A stretch of DNA of 64,000 nucleotides from VAXT01 sp964591295 (GTDB taxonomy: Bacteria > Actinomycetota > Thermoleophilia > Gaiellales > Gaiellaceae): assembly GCA_964591295.1 (NCBI GenBank), contig CAZQAG010000004.1:1-64000 (forward strand), in the 5' to 3' direction. A model generated the notes under the pieces. The model saw nothing but the letters and a program-made list of their open reading frames with translations. It ran no database searches and was not told the DNA's origin. The translations under genes were made by a program, and so were the position numbers. Below are positions 25,860 to 35,389 of this stretch, one piece after another (the stretch's first letter is position 1; each line of letters starts with the position of its first letter).

Positions 25860-27053
25860 ATGAACGCCCGCAACGGCAGCGGTAGCGGCAAATGGGGCCG
25901 CGTGTGGCGCTACGAGGGCACACGTGGTGTCGTTTGGCGGATCCGCTACCGGGATGCCGCCGGGCGGCGTGTGCTCGAGACGCTCGGCCGTGAGCCCGAG
26001 TGGGACCGCAAGCGGGCCGAGGTCGAGCTGCGCAGGCGTCTGGTCGACGTCGAGCGCGACGGCTACCGAAAGCCGGAGAAGATCATCTTCGCCGCCTTCG
26101 CTGAGCGCTGGCTTACTGAGTATCTGCCGGGCAGGAACCTGAAGCCGACGACGGTCAAGAACTCGATCTCGGTGCGCCGGCATCTCGTCCCCTTCTTCGG
26201 TGGCTACGAGCTGAGCGACCTCGAGCAGCATCCGGAGCTGTTCGACCGCTTCGTCGCCACCAAGCTGAAGAGTGGCCTCTCGGCGAAGTCGGTCGGGAAC
26301 ACGCTCACCGATATGCGGCTCGTCCTAAAGCAGGCGGTGCGCCAGCGGCTGATCCGCGCGAACCCGGTCGACGACGTCGAGCGCCCGCGCTGCGAGCCAC
26401 CGGAGATGCAGGTCCTGAGCGAGGCCGAGATCGCGCGGCTCTGGAGCGCCTACGGCGAGCTGGAGCGGGAGGCAAGCGAAGAAGAGCGGCCCTGGTGGCA
26501 GCTCGCGCGCGCGATCACCTTCGTCGGGCTCGGGACGGCGATGCGTCGCGGTGAGCTGCTCGGGCTGCGCTGGAGCGATGTGCGAATGCTTGACGGCGTC
26601 GTCCAGGTGCGCGAGGCCTTCGTCGACGGCCACTTCACGACGCCGAAGAGCCGCTCCTCGCGGCGCCTGATCGAGCTCGGGCCGCGGACACGCGAGCTAC
26701 TGGCGCAGCGCTGGCAGGAGACGGCTTTCCGTGACGAGCGCGACCTCGTCTTCTGCCACCCGACGAAGGGGACGCCGCTCGATGCGAGCAAGCTCGCCCG
26801 CGTCTACCTCCACCCGGCCCTCCGCCGCGCTGGGATCACGAAGCCGTTCCGGCCTTTCCATGACCTCCGGCACACGGCACTCACCCACGAGGCTGCTGCA
26901 GGCAATCCGATGGCCTACGTGCAGCTCAAGGCCGGGCACTCGCAGAGCGCGATCACTGAGCGGTACATCCACGCCGCCCAAGTGCTGTTTCCCGGCGCGG
27001 CAGCGAAAGGCGAGGAGCGAATGTTCGCGGGGCGCGCCGACGCGGCGGACTAG
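25860..27053 (+). CDS. Tyrosine integrase, left copy
   Basis: The 397-residue protein has an AP2-like arm-binding N-terminus (GVVWRIRYRDAAGRRV), a core-binding domain (TFAERW-like through KQAVRQRLIRANPVDDV), and a catalytic domain with GTAMRRGELLGLRW, FHDLRHTALTHE and GHSQSAITERYIH (nucleophile Tyr). It is about 92% identical by eye to the copy at 47252. A single-residue deletion near residue 101 (KNSIS for KNYTIS) lies in the core-binding region and could affect function. It is followed 33 bases later by an envelope-type cargo gene. Confidence 0.92.
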   Translation: MNARNGSGSGKWGRVWRYEGTRGVVWRIRYRDAAGRRVLETLGREPEWDRKRAEVELRRRLVDVERDGYRKPEKIIFAAFAERWLTEYLPGRNLKPTTVKNSISVRRHLVPFFGGYELSDLEQHPELFDRFVATKLKSGLSAKSVGNTLTDMRLVLKQAVRQRLIRANPVDDVERPRCEPPEMQVLSEAEIARLWSAYGELEREASEEERPWWQLARAITFVGLGTAMRRGELLGLRWSDVRMLDGVVQVREAFVDGHFTTPKSRSSRRLIELGPRTRELLAQRWQETAFRDERDLVFCHPTKGTPLDASKLARVYLHPALRRAGITKPFRPFHDLRHTALTHEAAAGNPMAYVQLKAGHSQSAITERYIHAAQVLFPGAAAKGEERMFAGRADAAD

Positions 27054-27085
27054 GCTCCCTTCCAAGGCTCCTAGACTGCGCCGCC

Positions 27086-28213
27086 ATGGCGGAACTTTCG
27101 GATCTGCTGGCATTGCTCTCTCGGGCGAGCGACAGCTTTAGCACCCTTCGGACGACGATCCGATGCTCGCGCGACGAGGAGAAGTACATGGAGGCCTGGG
27201 ATCGGCACTGGGAGCGCCAGGCGCAGGAAGGCGGTGGCGGAGTGACCCTCGTGCTCGTCGGAGACGATGACGAGCCAAGCCCGGCGACGAGCGAAGCAAC
27301 GGTTCGTCTTTGGATCGAGCAACCTGCTCGGTTTCGCGAGGAGTACGAAGGCGCATGGGGAGATCAGGTGGCCGTCTCCGACGGGCAGACCCTCTGGCGA
27401 AGAGTCCCGCGGCTAGGGGTCCTGCGCGAGGACGCGTCCGAGGCTGCCGGATCTCTTTTCGCCCAGCTTCTCATTGATCCGGCACCCCTTCTCCCGGGAC
27501 TCGAGCTCGACCTGCTCGAGGAGACTCAGCAAGCTGGCCGTGTCGCGCATCGTGTGCGAGGCATGCCGCAACGAGTGTTCTGGCATGACCTGTTTGGGCT
27601 TGCGCCAGGAGCCGATGAATACATGCTCTTGATCGATGCCGAGCGCGGGATCCTCCTTCGTGCCGCCGCGCTGCTAAACGGCGAGGAGTTTGCCGTAAGC
27701 GAGGTCGACGAGGTTGCTTTCGACGAAGAATTGCCGCCCGAGCGCTTCGTCTTGAAGCTCGCCCCTGGGGAGCGGGTTCGCACACACGAGGACTTGGCTG
27801 AGCACTTCCCGGAGGAGGTGACGCTCGAAGAGGCGGTCCTCCGCGCTTCGTTCACCGTCTGGGTTCCCCAGATACGACGAGGCTGGGACTCAGAGGTCCG
27901 CTACGGACGCCCGAGCGAGGACTACCCGACGCCGGAGACCGTCTATCTCCACTACTTCAGCGAGAAGAAAGGTCAGCTGAGCATCACCGAGACGGCGCGG
28001 GACGTGAAGCGAGGCAGGAGCTGGGAGCAGGTCGATCGTGACGGTCAGGAGTACCGCGTCTGGCACGACAGTGGACGGCCACGCATGCCGACTCTCGTTC
28101 GTATCCACAAGGAGGGAACCAGCATCGAGCTCGAATCCAGTGACCTCGACCGAGACGAGCTTTTCGAGATCGCAAATTCACTCAAGCCCGCAACGAACCA
28201 CTCTTCTTCATGA
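27086..28213 (+). CDS. LolA/RseB-like cargo protein
   Basis: The 375-residue protein has no clear signal peptide. Alternating beta-like segments such as ATVRLWIEQPARFREEYEG, VAVSDGQTLWRRVPRLG and LLIDAERGILLRAAAL give the pattern of LolA/RseB-like lipoprotein-binding folds in actinobacteria. A second, partly similar half follows residue 235. Its stop overlaps the start of a shorter paralogue (ATGA). The role is unproven: the fold guess rests on the VSDGxTLW and DAERGxLLR motifs. It is the first cargo after the left integrase. Confidence 0.5.
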   Translation: MAELSDLLALLSRASDSFSTLRTTIRCSRDEEKYMEAWDRHWERQAQEGGGGVTLVLVGDDDEPSPATSEATVRLWIEQPARFREEYEGAWGDQVAVSDGQTLWRRVPRLGVLREDASEAAGSLFAQLLIDPAPLLPGLELDLLEETQQAGRVAHRVRGMPQRVFWHDLFGLAPGADEYMLLIDAERGILLRAAALLNGEEFAVSEVDEVAFDEELPPERFVLKLAPGERVRTHEDLAEHFPEEVTLEEAVLRASFTVWVPQIRRGWDSEVRYGRPSEDYPTPETVYLHYFSEKKGQLSITETARDVKRGRSWEQVDRDGQEYRVWHDSGRPRMPTLVRIHKEGTSIELESSDLDRDELFEIANSLKPATNHSSS

Positions 28214-28854
28214 ACGACCTCGGCGCGGCGCTCGCTCTCCTGCTGGACGCGCGTAACCGGTACTCGACGGTGCGTGCGGTCATCCGGAATGTCTTTACTC
28301 CCCTTCCTGGGGTAGCCGAAGGTCAAGGCGACGAGGCCGTCACACGTGAGGAGTACGTCACACGGATTTGGCTCGCCACCCCCGATCGGTTGCGCGTGGA
28401 GACAGAGGAAGATGGGGCTGGATGGAGCATCGGCATTCGGGACGGCGCCACCTGGTGGGCTGTCGACAGCGACGGGAGTCGTCACTCCAACGTCCACGAA
28501 CCCGACGTCGGCAGTGACATAGGTGACAGCACGGCGCTTCTTTTTGACCCTGCTCCACTAGCGGGTGCGCTCAAGCTCGAGCTCATCGAAGAGGCCGAGC
28601 TCCTTGGACGACGAGTCATCCGCATACGAGGCGCTCGCCGGCCCAATGTCCTGACGACGGACTTTGAGCTCGACGAGCTGGAACCCGAGGACGAACTCGA
28701 ACTCGACGTGGACGCCGAGCGTGGGGTCCTCCTGCGCCGCCGCTCGGAGCATCGAGGCCACGAATGGTTCCTTCAGGAGGCCGTCGACATTGCCTTCGAC
28801 GAGGAGTTCGACCCGAAGACGTTCACCCTGAGCCGGACGGAGGGCCAACCCTGA
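28210..28854 (+). CDS. Shorter LolA/RseB-like paralogue
   Basis: The 214-residue product shares its plan with the N-terminal half of the preceding protein: L(A/L)LLxxAxxxxSTxR, IWLATPDRLRVETEE, IRDGATWWAVDSDGS, LLFDPAPL and LDVDAERGVLLRR. The pair therefore arose by duplication. It is translationally coupled and ends only eight bases before att-like module A. No signal peptide is evident, so a cytoplasmic, carbohydrate- or lipid-binding role is unclear. Confidence 0.5.
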   Translation: MNDLGAALALLLDARNRYSTVRAVIRNVFTPLPGVAEGQGDEAVTREEYVTRIWLATPDRLRVETEEDGAGWSIGIRDGATWWAVDSDGSRHSNVHEPDVGSDIGDSTALLFDPAPLAGALKLELIEEAELLGRRVIRIRGARRPNVLTTDFELDELEPEDELELDVDAERGVLLRRRSEHRGHEWFLQEAVDIAFDEEFDPKTFTLSRTEGQP

Positions 28855-28862
28855 CTTCCGAG

Positions 28863-29095
<233 letters not shown>

Positions 29096-29101
29096 TTCGG
29101 C

Positions 29102-30322
29102 CTAGGCAGGCGGTGACCAGGAACGGAGCTCGGCGTTCCACAGGGTCATTCGGCCGAGGTCTCGGATTTTGCGGCCCGTCAACGGATCGAGCTCGACGAT
29201 ATCCGGCGCGCCACTGAAGAGGCGCCCCACTCGGACATCCCAAGAGTCGGCCGTCACCTCCCAGTGCTTTTGCCCATCGAATCCGTATGCCGCCAGTGCG
29301 TGCTGTCCGGGCTGGCCCTGGGAGCAGAGGAAGAGACCCCGCAGCTCTCGGCAGGTGTAGGGATCCCTGATCGTCTTCTTGATCGACCAGGACTCCGTGT
29401 CGACGAGGCGGACGACGCGGATCTGGTGGTTGTCGACTGCGGCGAAGAGGCTGTTGCCCCGCCAGGCCGTCTGCCACGTGACCGCAAGCCTCGGCCTGCG
29501 TGGGGCGCGCGGCAGACCGGGAAGATCGTGGTATCGAATGCGCAGCGAGGCGAGATCGATCTCGGCAATCGGCCCTCTCGCATCGATCACCAAAGCCCGC
29601 CGACCCGCGTCGTCGAGGATGAGGGCAGGTCGGTAGTTGTCGCGCTTGGTCGTGCCGGCTCGGATCCGGCCGAGGGTCACGGTACGTACGCGAAGGTCTG
29701 CGGAGGCGACGACCAGTCGGGCTGCTCCTACCCTTTCATGCGGAGCGAGCAAGAGAACGAGGTCCCCGTTGCGCGGCTGGCCAACACCCTCGATCGTTCC
29801 GTGGAGGTTCCGACGCCGGAGCACGCGCCGCGTCCTCGGATTGACGAAGAAGAGCTCGTGCGGAGCTTCCTCGTACTGCTCAGTGGGCTCGCCTGTCGTC
29901 GCAATGAGGCGATCGCGTCGCGGCCAGCTGCCGATCTGGACGGAACGGCGATCGCGAGCGGCGAGCCTCATCGTCCCCGCTCGGCCAAGCCGGCTGAGGT
30001 CGACGAACATGATTTCCCCGAAATTGCCCCCGCCGAGCGCGAGCGTCCTGCGGTCGGGGCCGATGACACCGGCGCGATGGACCCAGGGGAATGGCCAGAC
30101 GGTTCCCGTCCAGTCGCCAAGCTTAACCTGACGGCCTGGAATTCGCCTCAAGGTGATCGGGTCGATCGGCTCGAGCTTTGTCGCTTCGACTCCTCGCGCT
30201 GAGAGGTAGGGAGTGAAGCGGAACACTCGCTCGCCAGCCGACTTCGATTTCTTTCCGGCGCAGGCGAACGGAACGAGCAGGAACGCAGCGATGATCGTCC
30301 CTGCGAGAATGCGGCGGCCCAT
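29102..30322 (-). CDS. Putative lipoprotein or secreted protein with propeller-like repeats
   Basis: ATG 30322 is chosen because it opens directly on MGRRILAGTIIAAFLLVPFACAG, a signal with a possible, non-ideal lipobox cysteine. The 406-residue product has alternating beta segments, several of which read VDxxSLxxR or xIDARGPIAEIDLASLRI, suggesting a YVTN/WD-like beta-propeller. No enzyme motif is seen. The stop is seven bases from the right arm repeats of module A, a spacing repeated for the genes ending at 36897 and 49642. Confidence 0.55.
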   Translation of the reverse strand: MGRRILAGTIIAAFLLVPFACAGKKSKSAGERVFRFTPYLSARGVEATKLEPIDPITLRRIPGRQVKLGDWTGTVWPFPWVHRAGVIGPDRRTLALGGGNFGEIMFVDLSRLGRAGTMRLAARDRRSVQIGSWPRRDRLIATTGEPTEQYEEAPHELFFVNPRTRRVLRRRNLHGTIEGVGQPRNGDLVLLLAPHERVGAARLVVASADLRVRTVTLGRIRAGTTKRDNYRPALILDDAGRRALVIDARGPIAEIDLASLRIRYHDLPGLPRAPRRPRLAVTWQTAWRGNSLFAAVDNHQIRVVRLVDTESWSIKKTIRDPYTCRELRGLFLCSQGQPGQHALAAYGFDGQKHWEVTADSWDVRVGRLFSGAPDIVELDPLTGRKIRDLGRMTLWNAELRSWSPPA

Positions 30323-30438
30323 GGCCACTGGAGTATGCGCCACGGAAGAACGACGATCCATGGACGCGAGATGGGCGATCGATAGAATCTCAGAGACTCG
30401 ACGCGCTCTCAGGTAAAGCTTCTTTTGGACCGAGAGGA

Positions 30439-30590
30439 GCGACCCTCCGGTTATTTCACCTGGGGTGGTTCTGGTTAACAGTCGCTTGTTGCTAGGTTAG
30501 GCAACACGGTCTCCCCTTTGTTGAGCGGTGCCCGATCACCTCAGGTCAGCTCAGATCATCCTGGGTGGGCAAAAGTCGGGCAAAAGTTCG
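30439..30590. repeat. att-like module B (right half, core interrupted)
   Basis: The core GACCCTCCGGTT...AACAGTCGC is split by a 24-base insertion that begins ATTTCACCTGGGGTGG and repeats GGTT at both ends. TGTTGC...GCAACA, GATCA/CTCA palindromes and the arm pair GGGCAAAAGTC plus GGGCAAAAGTTCG (30567-30590) follow. The left arm, hairpin and T-arm half are absent. The rest of 30362-30921 shows no supportable gene. Confidence 0.65.
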
Positions 30591-30921
30591 ACGAGAGTGG
30601 AAGTCGCCCGATGCGCGAAAACCAGAGGGCGTTGCGGTCAAAAGGCAAATGACTAAGAGTTCTTGCCGAGGCCAGCCAGGCAGACGGAGACCTGGCGCGG
30701 GGTCGGTCACAAGTTCACGCTCGCAGCTGACCAAGGCAACCTCGTAACCTTCGTGTCGCTCCCCGGCGCATCAGAAGCCGGGTGATCATACGCATCTTCG
30801 CTACACGCGACCGATTCCCGGGACCGAGGCCTTGATCCGCAAAGCCCAGGATGGGCTCTTTGCCCGGCCTGCGGAAGACAGTGCGCTAAGCACCTGACCG
30901 GTTCGTACTCGGCAGACTCTC
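30591..30921. other. Non-coding stretch after module B
   Basis: Three hundred bases without a convincing gene. A short GC-rich palindrome-like area (CCCGGGACC near 30818) is present, but no terminator or promoter can be fixed. The frames on both strands are short and read through the arm repeats. Confidence 0.3.
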
Positions 30922-31410
30922 CTAGTTCAACGGGAGCGGTATTGACGGGCCGATACCAGAGGTATTGGGCAACTCTTGCCCGATGCCCCAATCGGTAAGT
31001 TCGAGCGTGCTCGCGTTGTAGACGGCGTGCAATGCGCGCCCCTCTCTTGGGGCTGAAGTACCGGCCGGCCCGATCGCGCCTGCCGTGAAATCTCCGCGAA
31101 AAGCCACGACGTACACATCAAAGTCGGGGGTACCGAACTCCGGCCCCCCCTGCGCCTCAAAGAATGTGTGCTGGGTCGTTGCGACGATGACCCCATCTGT
31201 CGGATGCGACTCGCCCATGTCGGCTGCAGTACGAACTGCCAAGTCATTAAGCCTCAAGAGTTCTTCCTGGGAAAGTCCTGGGAGAGATACCGACGCAGGA
31301 CTCTCCGTTGACGATCCTGCAATGCTCAGGCCAGCAGCCAACAACGCAGCGAATACGAGCCCGCTGGCGAGGAAGAGCATCCCGACCTTTTGCCTTGAAC
31401 CGATACTCAT
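30922..31410 (-). CDS. Secreted or membrane-anchored hypothetical protein
   Basis: The 162-residue product starts at ATG 31410 and has an N-terminal hydrophobic segment (VGMLFLASGLVFAALLAAGLSIA), probably an uncleaved anchor or a signal. A soluble domain of about 120 residues follows, with DFDVYVVAFRGDFTAGAIGP and ALHAVYNASTLELTDWGIG. That ending, a beta-strand pair typical of peptidase-inhibitor or PepSY-like folds, is not diagnostic. It diverges from the gene at 31571 with 160 bases between. Confidence 0.55.
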   Translation of the reverse strand: MSIGSRQKVGMLFLASGLVFAALLAAGLSIAGSSTESPASVSLPGLSQEELLRLNDLAVRTAADMGESHPTDGVIVATTQHTFFEAQGGPEFGTPDFDVYVVAFRGDFTAGAIGPAGTSAPREGRALHAVYNASTLELTDWGIGQELPNTSGIGPSIPLPLN

Positions 31411-31570
31411 TCAGGTACCCCCGATCAGAACGGGTGGTAGACGTACGCGCTGCTCGGCTCCTGTAGCCAGGGTATACCGACCCCTGGGTTGCCTGCAGGA
31501 GTGGTGACTCGAGACGAAATCTCCCCACGCTGGGCGATACGAGACGGCAGAGCAGTGCAGTACGTAGCCT

Positions 31571-32341
31571 TTGGCCATGCGGTGCGCCGAGGGTCGTCAC
31601 GCGATAGACGGTCCCGTCTGGGAGGTGCGAGGTCAGCTTCATCACTACGACCCGGAAGCAGCAGTCCATCCGCCGCTTCGAGAGCAGCTCGGAGTGTTCT
31701 CGCGACCGCCGGCTCAGGCGGACCAGGTTCCCGTCGAAATCGTCTCGACCGTTAGATCTCTCGACGAAGGGCGCGCAGCCTTCGAGGTCCCTGAAGAGGA
31801 GATCATTTGGCCGGAGCCGAGTAGGGCGGAGCGACTTCCGCTCGTGGGCCGCCTGTTTCGCCGCACAGTCGAGCCCGATCCAGAGATGAAGGCTCTGCTC
31901 GAGGAAATGTCGCGCAAGGCTTACGAAGACGAAGGGAGCCACTTAATTGACGAGGCCAGGCTGTTGCTCTCCTTCGACAAGCAGCCGTCGGGCGGCCTGT
32001 ACGCAATTCCGACGACCACTGGACAGGTCTGGATCTATCTCGTTCAGGGAACTCCGCCCGAGCTACGCGGTGGTCATCTGCTCAGGAGCCTCCCCAATGG
32101 GATCGACTGGCAGATCCACTCTCGGCGCGGTCCGCAGGAGGACACACGATGGGTCGCGTTCGGTCTTGTCGCCAACGAGGTCGATCGTGTCGATCTCGAA
32201 TTTCTCAGCGGGATCGTCGGCGCTCAGATGGGCACCAACGCCTTCTTCTTCGAGGACGAGGGCGACCCTTCAGCCCTCGTTGCGTTCGTGCTGCACCTGG
32301 CGGATGGAAGCTCTATGCGCATCACAACCGAGCCGAGATGA
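31571..32341 (+). CDS. Orphan protein with the anti-sigma-associated C-terminal domain
   Basis: The 256-residue frame has no membrane segment. Its REQLGVFSRPPAQADQVP motif, and the C-terminal tract GLYAIPTTTGQVWIYLVQG ... VAFGLVANEVDRVDLEFLSG ... NAFFFEDEGDPSALVAFVLH, match the extracytoplasmic domain seen in the anti-sigma-like proteins at 185 and 35390. No sigma gene is adjacent. The exact start is uncertain; the first 50 residues are poorly conserved in style and could be untranslated. It ends 16 bases before module C. Confidence 0.5.
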   Translation: MAMRCAEGRHAIDGPVWEVRGQLHHYDPEAAVHPPLREQLGVFSRPPAQADQVPVEIVSTVRSLDEGRAAFEVPEEEIIWPEPSRAERLPLVGRLFRRTVEPDPEMKALLEEMSRKAYEDEGSHLIDEARLLLSFDKQPSGGLYAIPTTTGQVWIYLVQGTPPELRGGHLLRSLPNGIDWQIHSRRGPQEDTRWVAFGLVANEVDRVDLEFLSGIVGAQMGTNAFFFEDEGDPSALVAFVLHLADGSSMRITTEPR

Positions 32342-32356
32342 CTCAACTGCCGATCG

Positions 32357-32479
<123 letters not shown>

Positions 32480-32619
32480 GCCGGCAACAATCAACAAGCT
32501 GGATAGGAGAGCTAGCCGGACAAACATGGCCGTGAGCCTTCTCATGGCGGTGAATGTACGTGTGCTGTCACATATCTGGCGCCGATTGAACCCGCCGCTT
32601 CGGAGAGCGATCCCTTGAG
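32480..32619. other. Spacer between module C and the next gene
   Basis: One hundred and forty bases holding no recognisable site other than the remains of the module C core. The minus-strand lipoprotein gene ends at its right edge. Confidence 0.3.
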
Positions 32620-33756
32620 TTAGTACCGACTGCTCAGCAGCGGCCTGGGCAAGGGGCGAATCCGTTTCCTCACAGTGCTGACGAGTTGCGTGCCGCGCCA
32701 GCGCATCGTCGTCCGTAGCCAGGTCGTCCAGCAGCAGTGGATCTGATTGAGCGTGCGCGGGTCTCGGATGAGCCCGTCGTACATGACGAGAGAGCCGCGC
32801 CGGATCCTGATGCGCGTGTTGTCGAAGCAGCCGCGGCGCACGAGGAGTTGCTCGAAGCGGCTACGCACGCTCGAGAGCAGGCGGTAGACGCCACAGCCCG
32901 CACTTCCACCCATATCCTCGAAGAGAAGCAGGTCGGCGTGCCGATCCCCGTTCACGTCGCCGGCGCGGGCGTACACGCCGCTCACGCGGTTGACCGGGAA
33001 GCCCAGGGAGTAGACAACGCGCCAATCGCGAGTCTGCCGAACGCGCTGCCAGATGACCAGCCCACTCGTACTCAGCGACGAGCTCACAAGGGCGGTGCGT
33101 TGCCACGCGATCGCCACCTGAGGCGTGATGCCGCCCCCCGGGGGGATCGACCACGACTGGACGACCTCAGCATCGCCGGGAATGAGCTCAAGAAGAGGCA
33201 GGCTTTGCGGCCCCGAGACCCCGGCGAATCGCTCGGGTTGGGGAGCGGGACGCCACTTTCGCGGGGCATGGGTCGAGCGCTTGCTCAGCAGGCACTGCTC
33301 TACGACCCGCTGCTCCGTACGCGACGGCTGGTGCTGGTCCCACTCCACGACGACGTTCCGCCGGCGGTAGGCGAGCCGCTCGGCCGCACGTTTGCCGATC
33401 TGGTAGTCGAGGTTCGATCGATAGCCGCGCAGGAGGGTCGACGCCTCACGCTCCGATCGCGCGAAGTGGAAGTAGAGGATCTCCTCGCTCGGATACAGGC
33501 CGAGCTGATAGTCGCCGCCACTCGCCTTCGCCCCAATCGTGCTTCCCGACCGCACGACGAACCCGATGCGCACTCGGTGCGGCCCGTGACGGAGCTCCCG
33601 GGCCGCCGCGCGAGACGGCTGCGAGAGAACAGCCGAGCGATCGCGAAGGCACGGAACTGTTGCGGACGCCGTGAACGGCTTGGCGGCACTGCCACAGCTG
33701 ACGAGGCCGATCACCCCGACAAGCAGCGCAGGCGCTGCAAGAGAGGCCACTTCCAT
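32620..33756 (-). CDS. Putative lipoprotein with an FG-GAP/VCBS-like segment
   Basis: ATG 33756 gives 378 residues starting with a lipoprotein signal (SLAAPALLVGVIGLVSCGS, cysteine near residue 21). The middle is basic and mixed alpha/beta. Near residues 275-290 is YARAGDVNGDRHADLLLFED, the calcium-binding DxNxDxxxD signature of FG-GAP/VCBS propeller repeats. It is therefore probably a cell-surface protein. It lies between modules C and D as the only cargo. Confidence 0.6.
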   Translation of the reverse strand: MEVASLAAPALLVGVIGLVSCGSAAKPFTASATVPCLRDRSAVLSQPSRAAARELRHGPHRVRIGFVVRSGSTIGAKASGGDYQLGLYPSEEILYFHFARSEREASTLLRGYRSNLDYQIGKRAAERLAYRRRNVVVEWDQHQPSRTEQRVVEQCLLSKRSTHAPRKWRPAPQPERFAGVSGPQSLPLLELIPGDAEVVQSWSIPPGGGITPQVAIAWQRTALVSSSLSTSGLVIWQRVRQTRDWRVVYSLGFPVNRVSGVYARAGDVNGDRHADLLLFEDMGGSAGCGVYRLLSSVRSRFEQLLVRRGCFDNTRIRIRRGSLVMYDGLIRDPRTLNQIHCCWTTWLRTTMRWRGTQLVSTVRKRIRPLPRPLLSSRY

Positions 33757-33787
33757 CAGCTTACCGTCGCCTGCCGGACTTCAAACA

Positions 33788-34018
<231 letters not shown>

Positions 34019-34019
34019 C

Positions 34020-34051
34020 GGAGGTCGCTTGGCCTAAGCCAAGCGACCTCC
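34020..34051. terminator. 14-bp perfect inverted repeat after module D
   Basis: GGAGGTCGCTTGGC and GCCAAGCGACCTCC flank the four-base loop CTAA, directly adjoining the right arm repeats. No T-run follows on either strand. It may terminate transcription or be part of the att structure; the other modules lack it. Confidence 0.5.
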
Positions 34052-34334
34052 GGTCGCCTCTTAGCCTGTTCAAAGTGCCTTAAGGTTCTCCCAGACGACA
34101 ACCATTGTCATCGCGTACGTGATAGGTTCCTCCCCGAGGAGTGACTGCGGCCGCTTCCTGGCCCCCAACCGGATCGCGACAGATCCGTGCTTTCCCAGGA
34201 AGGAGTTGATGCCGCGAAGCCAATTCCGTCTCGGGCTTCCCAGCAGGGGCGTGTCGTGCGGCTACCACGTCACGTCCGAGGGGAGCATCTGCGCCCGCCT
34301 AAGCCTGCTAGCCGAGACCTAAAGGAGGAGGAGT
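34052..34334. other. Leader region upstream of the 34335 gene
   Basis: About 280 bases without a confident gene. A minus-strand frame of 62 residues (34080-34268) ends GGTYHVRDDNGCRLGEP but has no start-site support. A strong AAAGGAGGAGGAG ribosome-binding site lies at the right edge. Confidence 0.35.
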
Positions 34335-35321
34335 ATGGACCGAGCAATCCTCACCCAAGGAATGAGTTGGCTACTGCGCTCACTAATGCTCGTGACGGTA
34401 GTGACGGCGTTCTCAGCCGGCGCTCCCCAGAAAGCCTCGGCCACGAGCATGCACTGCGGTAATCCCGCGGGATACTGCTACTGGGGCTACAACATCGTTT
34501 CCAACTCGGTGAACACGACCGTCACTGGGACGTTCAACAGCTGGATCGACTCCTATTTGGACAAGGAGTCCGGGGGAACGGTCCTGCACGGCTGGTATGC
34601 CAGCCCGAGCTGCGGCGAGTACTTGAGCGCGAACACGAACGGCATCTACACACCCGCTGACACGGGAAGCGGCTGCCCGAGCTACTCCCAGCGCTTTGTC
34701 CAGTACTCGAGTGGAACTCAGTCGTACTTGCTTATCGACTCCTGTGCGGCGCAAAGCGGACTGTGCTCAGCGGGTCCCTGGAGCCGCTCGAAGCCGAAAG
34801 CTCGGGATAGTGAGATGACCCGCGGCCAGCAAGTCTCTCTGTTGCCGTCTGACCTTTGGAGGATCCAGAGGCTCACTGGTCGTGGTGCGTCGCTGGGCGA
34901 GGTCTTTCTGCTCCGTATCGAGGCCTCGCGCGCGTACTACCGAATCTCGAACAGTTCTGGCGGTGACTGCTACGCAGTCGGGCCGAGTCTCGCGGTGGAG
35001 TATCGCCTGGGCCAGGCGGCGTGCGCACGCGACTTTCCGTCAGGCCGTCAGCCAGTGCTCGACTTCTCAGTCGTGCGCGAAATGCCAGGCGATCCAACCT
35101 CTGTCCGGGTGACCAGGAGCGAGGGCTTCGCTGCCGACAGAGTCGCCGAGGTCGAGTTTCAGACCGCCGACGGCCAAGTCGTAGGCACTGCACGCGTGGT
35201 CGACAACGTCTATTCGGCCCAGTCGTTGCCGGACGTTCAGATCACAAAAATACTGGCCAGGGACTATCAGGGCTCAGTCGTCTGGAGCCAACCTATCTCG
35301 TACTGGGAGTTGACTCCCTAA
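34335..35321 (+). CDS. Secreted protein with anti-sigma-associated C-terminal domain
   Basis: ATG 34335 follows a near-perfect AAAGGAGGAGG. The 328-residue product has a signal peptide (about residues 1-36, ending near ASATS). A cysteine-containing N-terminal domain follows (MHCGNPAGYCYWGYNIVSN). The C-terminal domain contains VTRSEGFAADRVAEVEFQTADG and VVDNVYSAQSLPDVQITKIL, which parallel LEGFADDSVSSVGILTANG and VDQNVYSRMEDLP in the anti-sigma-like neighbour at 35390. The two genes converge on a shared terminator. It may act with that neighbour in envelope sensing; this is inference. Confidence 0.65.
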   Translation: MDRAILTQGMSWLLRSLMLVTVVTAFSAGAPQKASATSMHCGNPAGYCYWGYNIVSNSVNTTVTGTFNSWIDSYLDKESGGTVLHGWYASPSCGEYLSANTNGIYTPADTGSGCPSYSQRFVQYSSGTQSYLLIDSCAAQSGLCSAGPWSRSKPKARDSEMTRGQQVSLLPSDLWRIQRLTGRGASLGEVFLLRIEASRAYYRISNSSGGDCYAVGPSLAVEYRLGQAACARDFPSGRQPVLDFSVVREMPGDPTSVRVTRSEGFAADRVAEVEFQTADGQVVGTARVVDNVYSAQSLPDVQITKILARDYQGSVVWSQPISYWELTP

Positions 35322-35330
35322 CCCATTCTG

Positions 35331-35380
35331 AAAGCCACACGCCGGAGACGAACTACGTGCCGCCCCGGCGTGTGGCTTTT
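35331..35380. terminator. Bidirectional terminator hairpin
   Basis: AAAGCCACACGCCGG (35331-35345) pairs perfectly with CCGGCGTGTGGCTTT (35365-35379), a 15-bp stem with A/T ends. It lies between the convergent genes 34335-35321 and 35390-36130. Confidence 0.85.
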
Positions 35381-35389
35381 CCCTCGTAG

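Noticed and set aside
31247..31942. A 231-residue minus-strand frame
   Set aside because: It overlaps two better-supported genes on opposite strands and lacks a start-site motif or recognisable domain.
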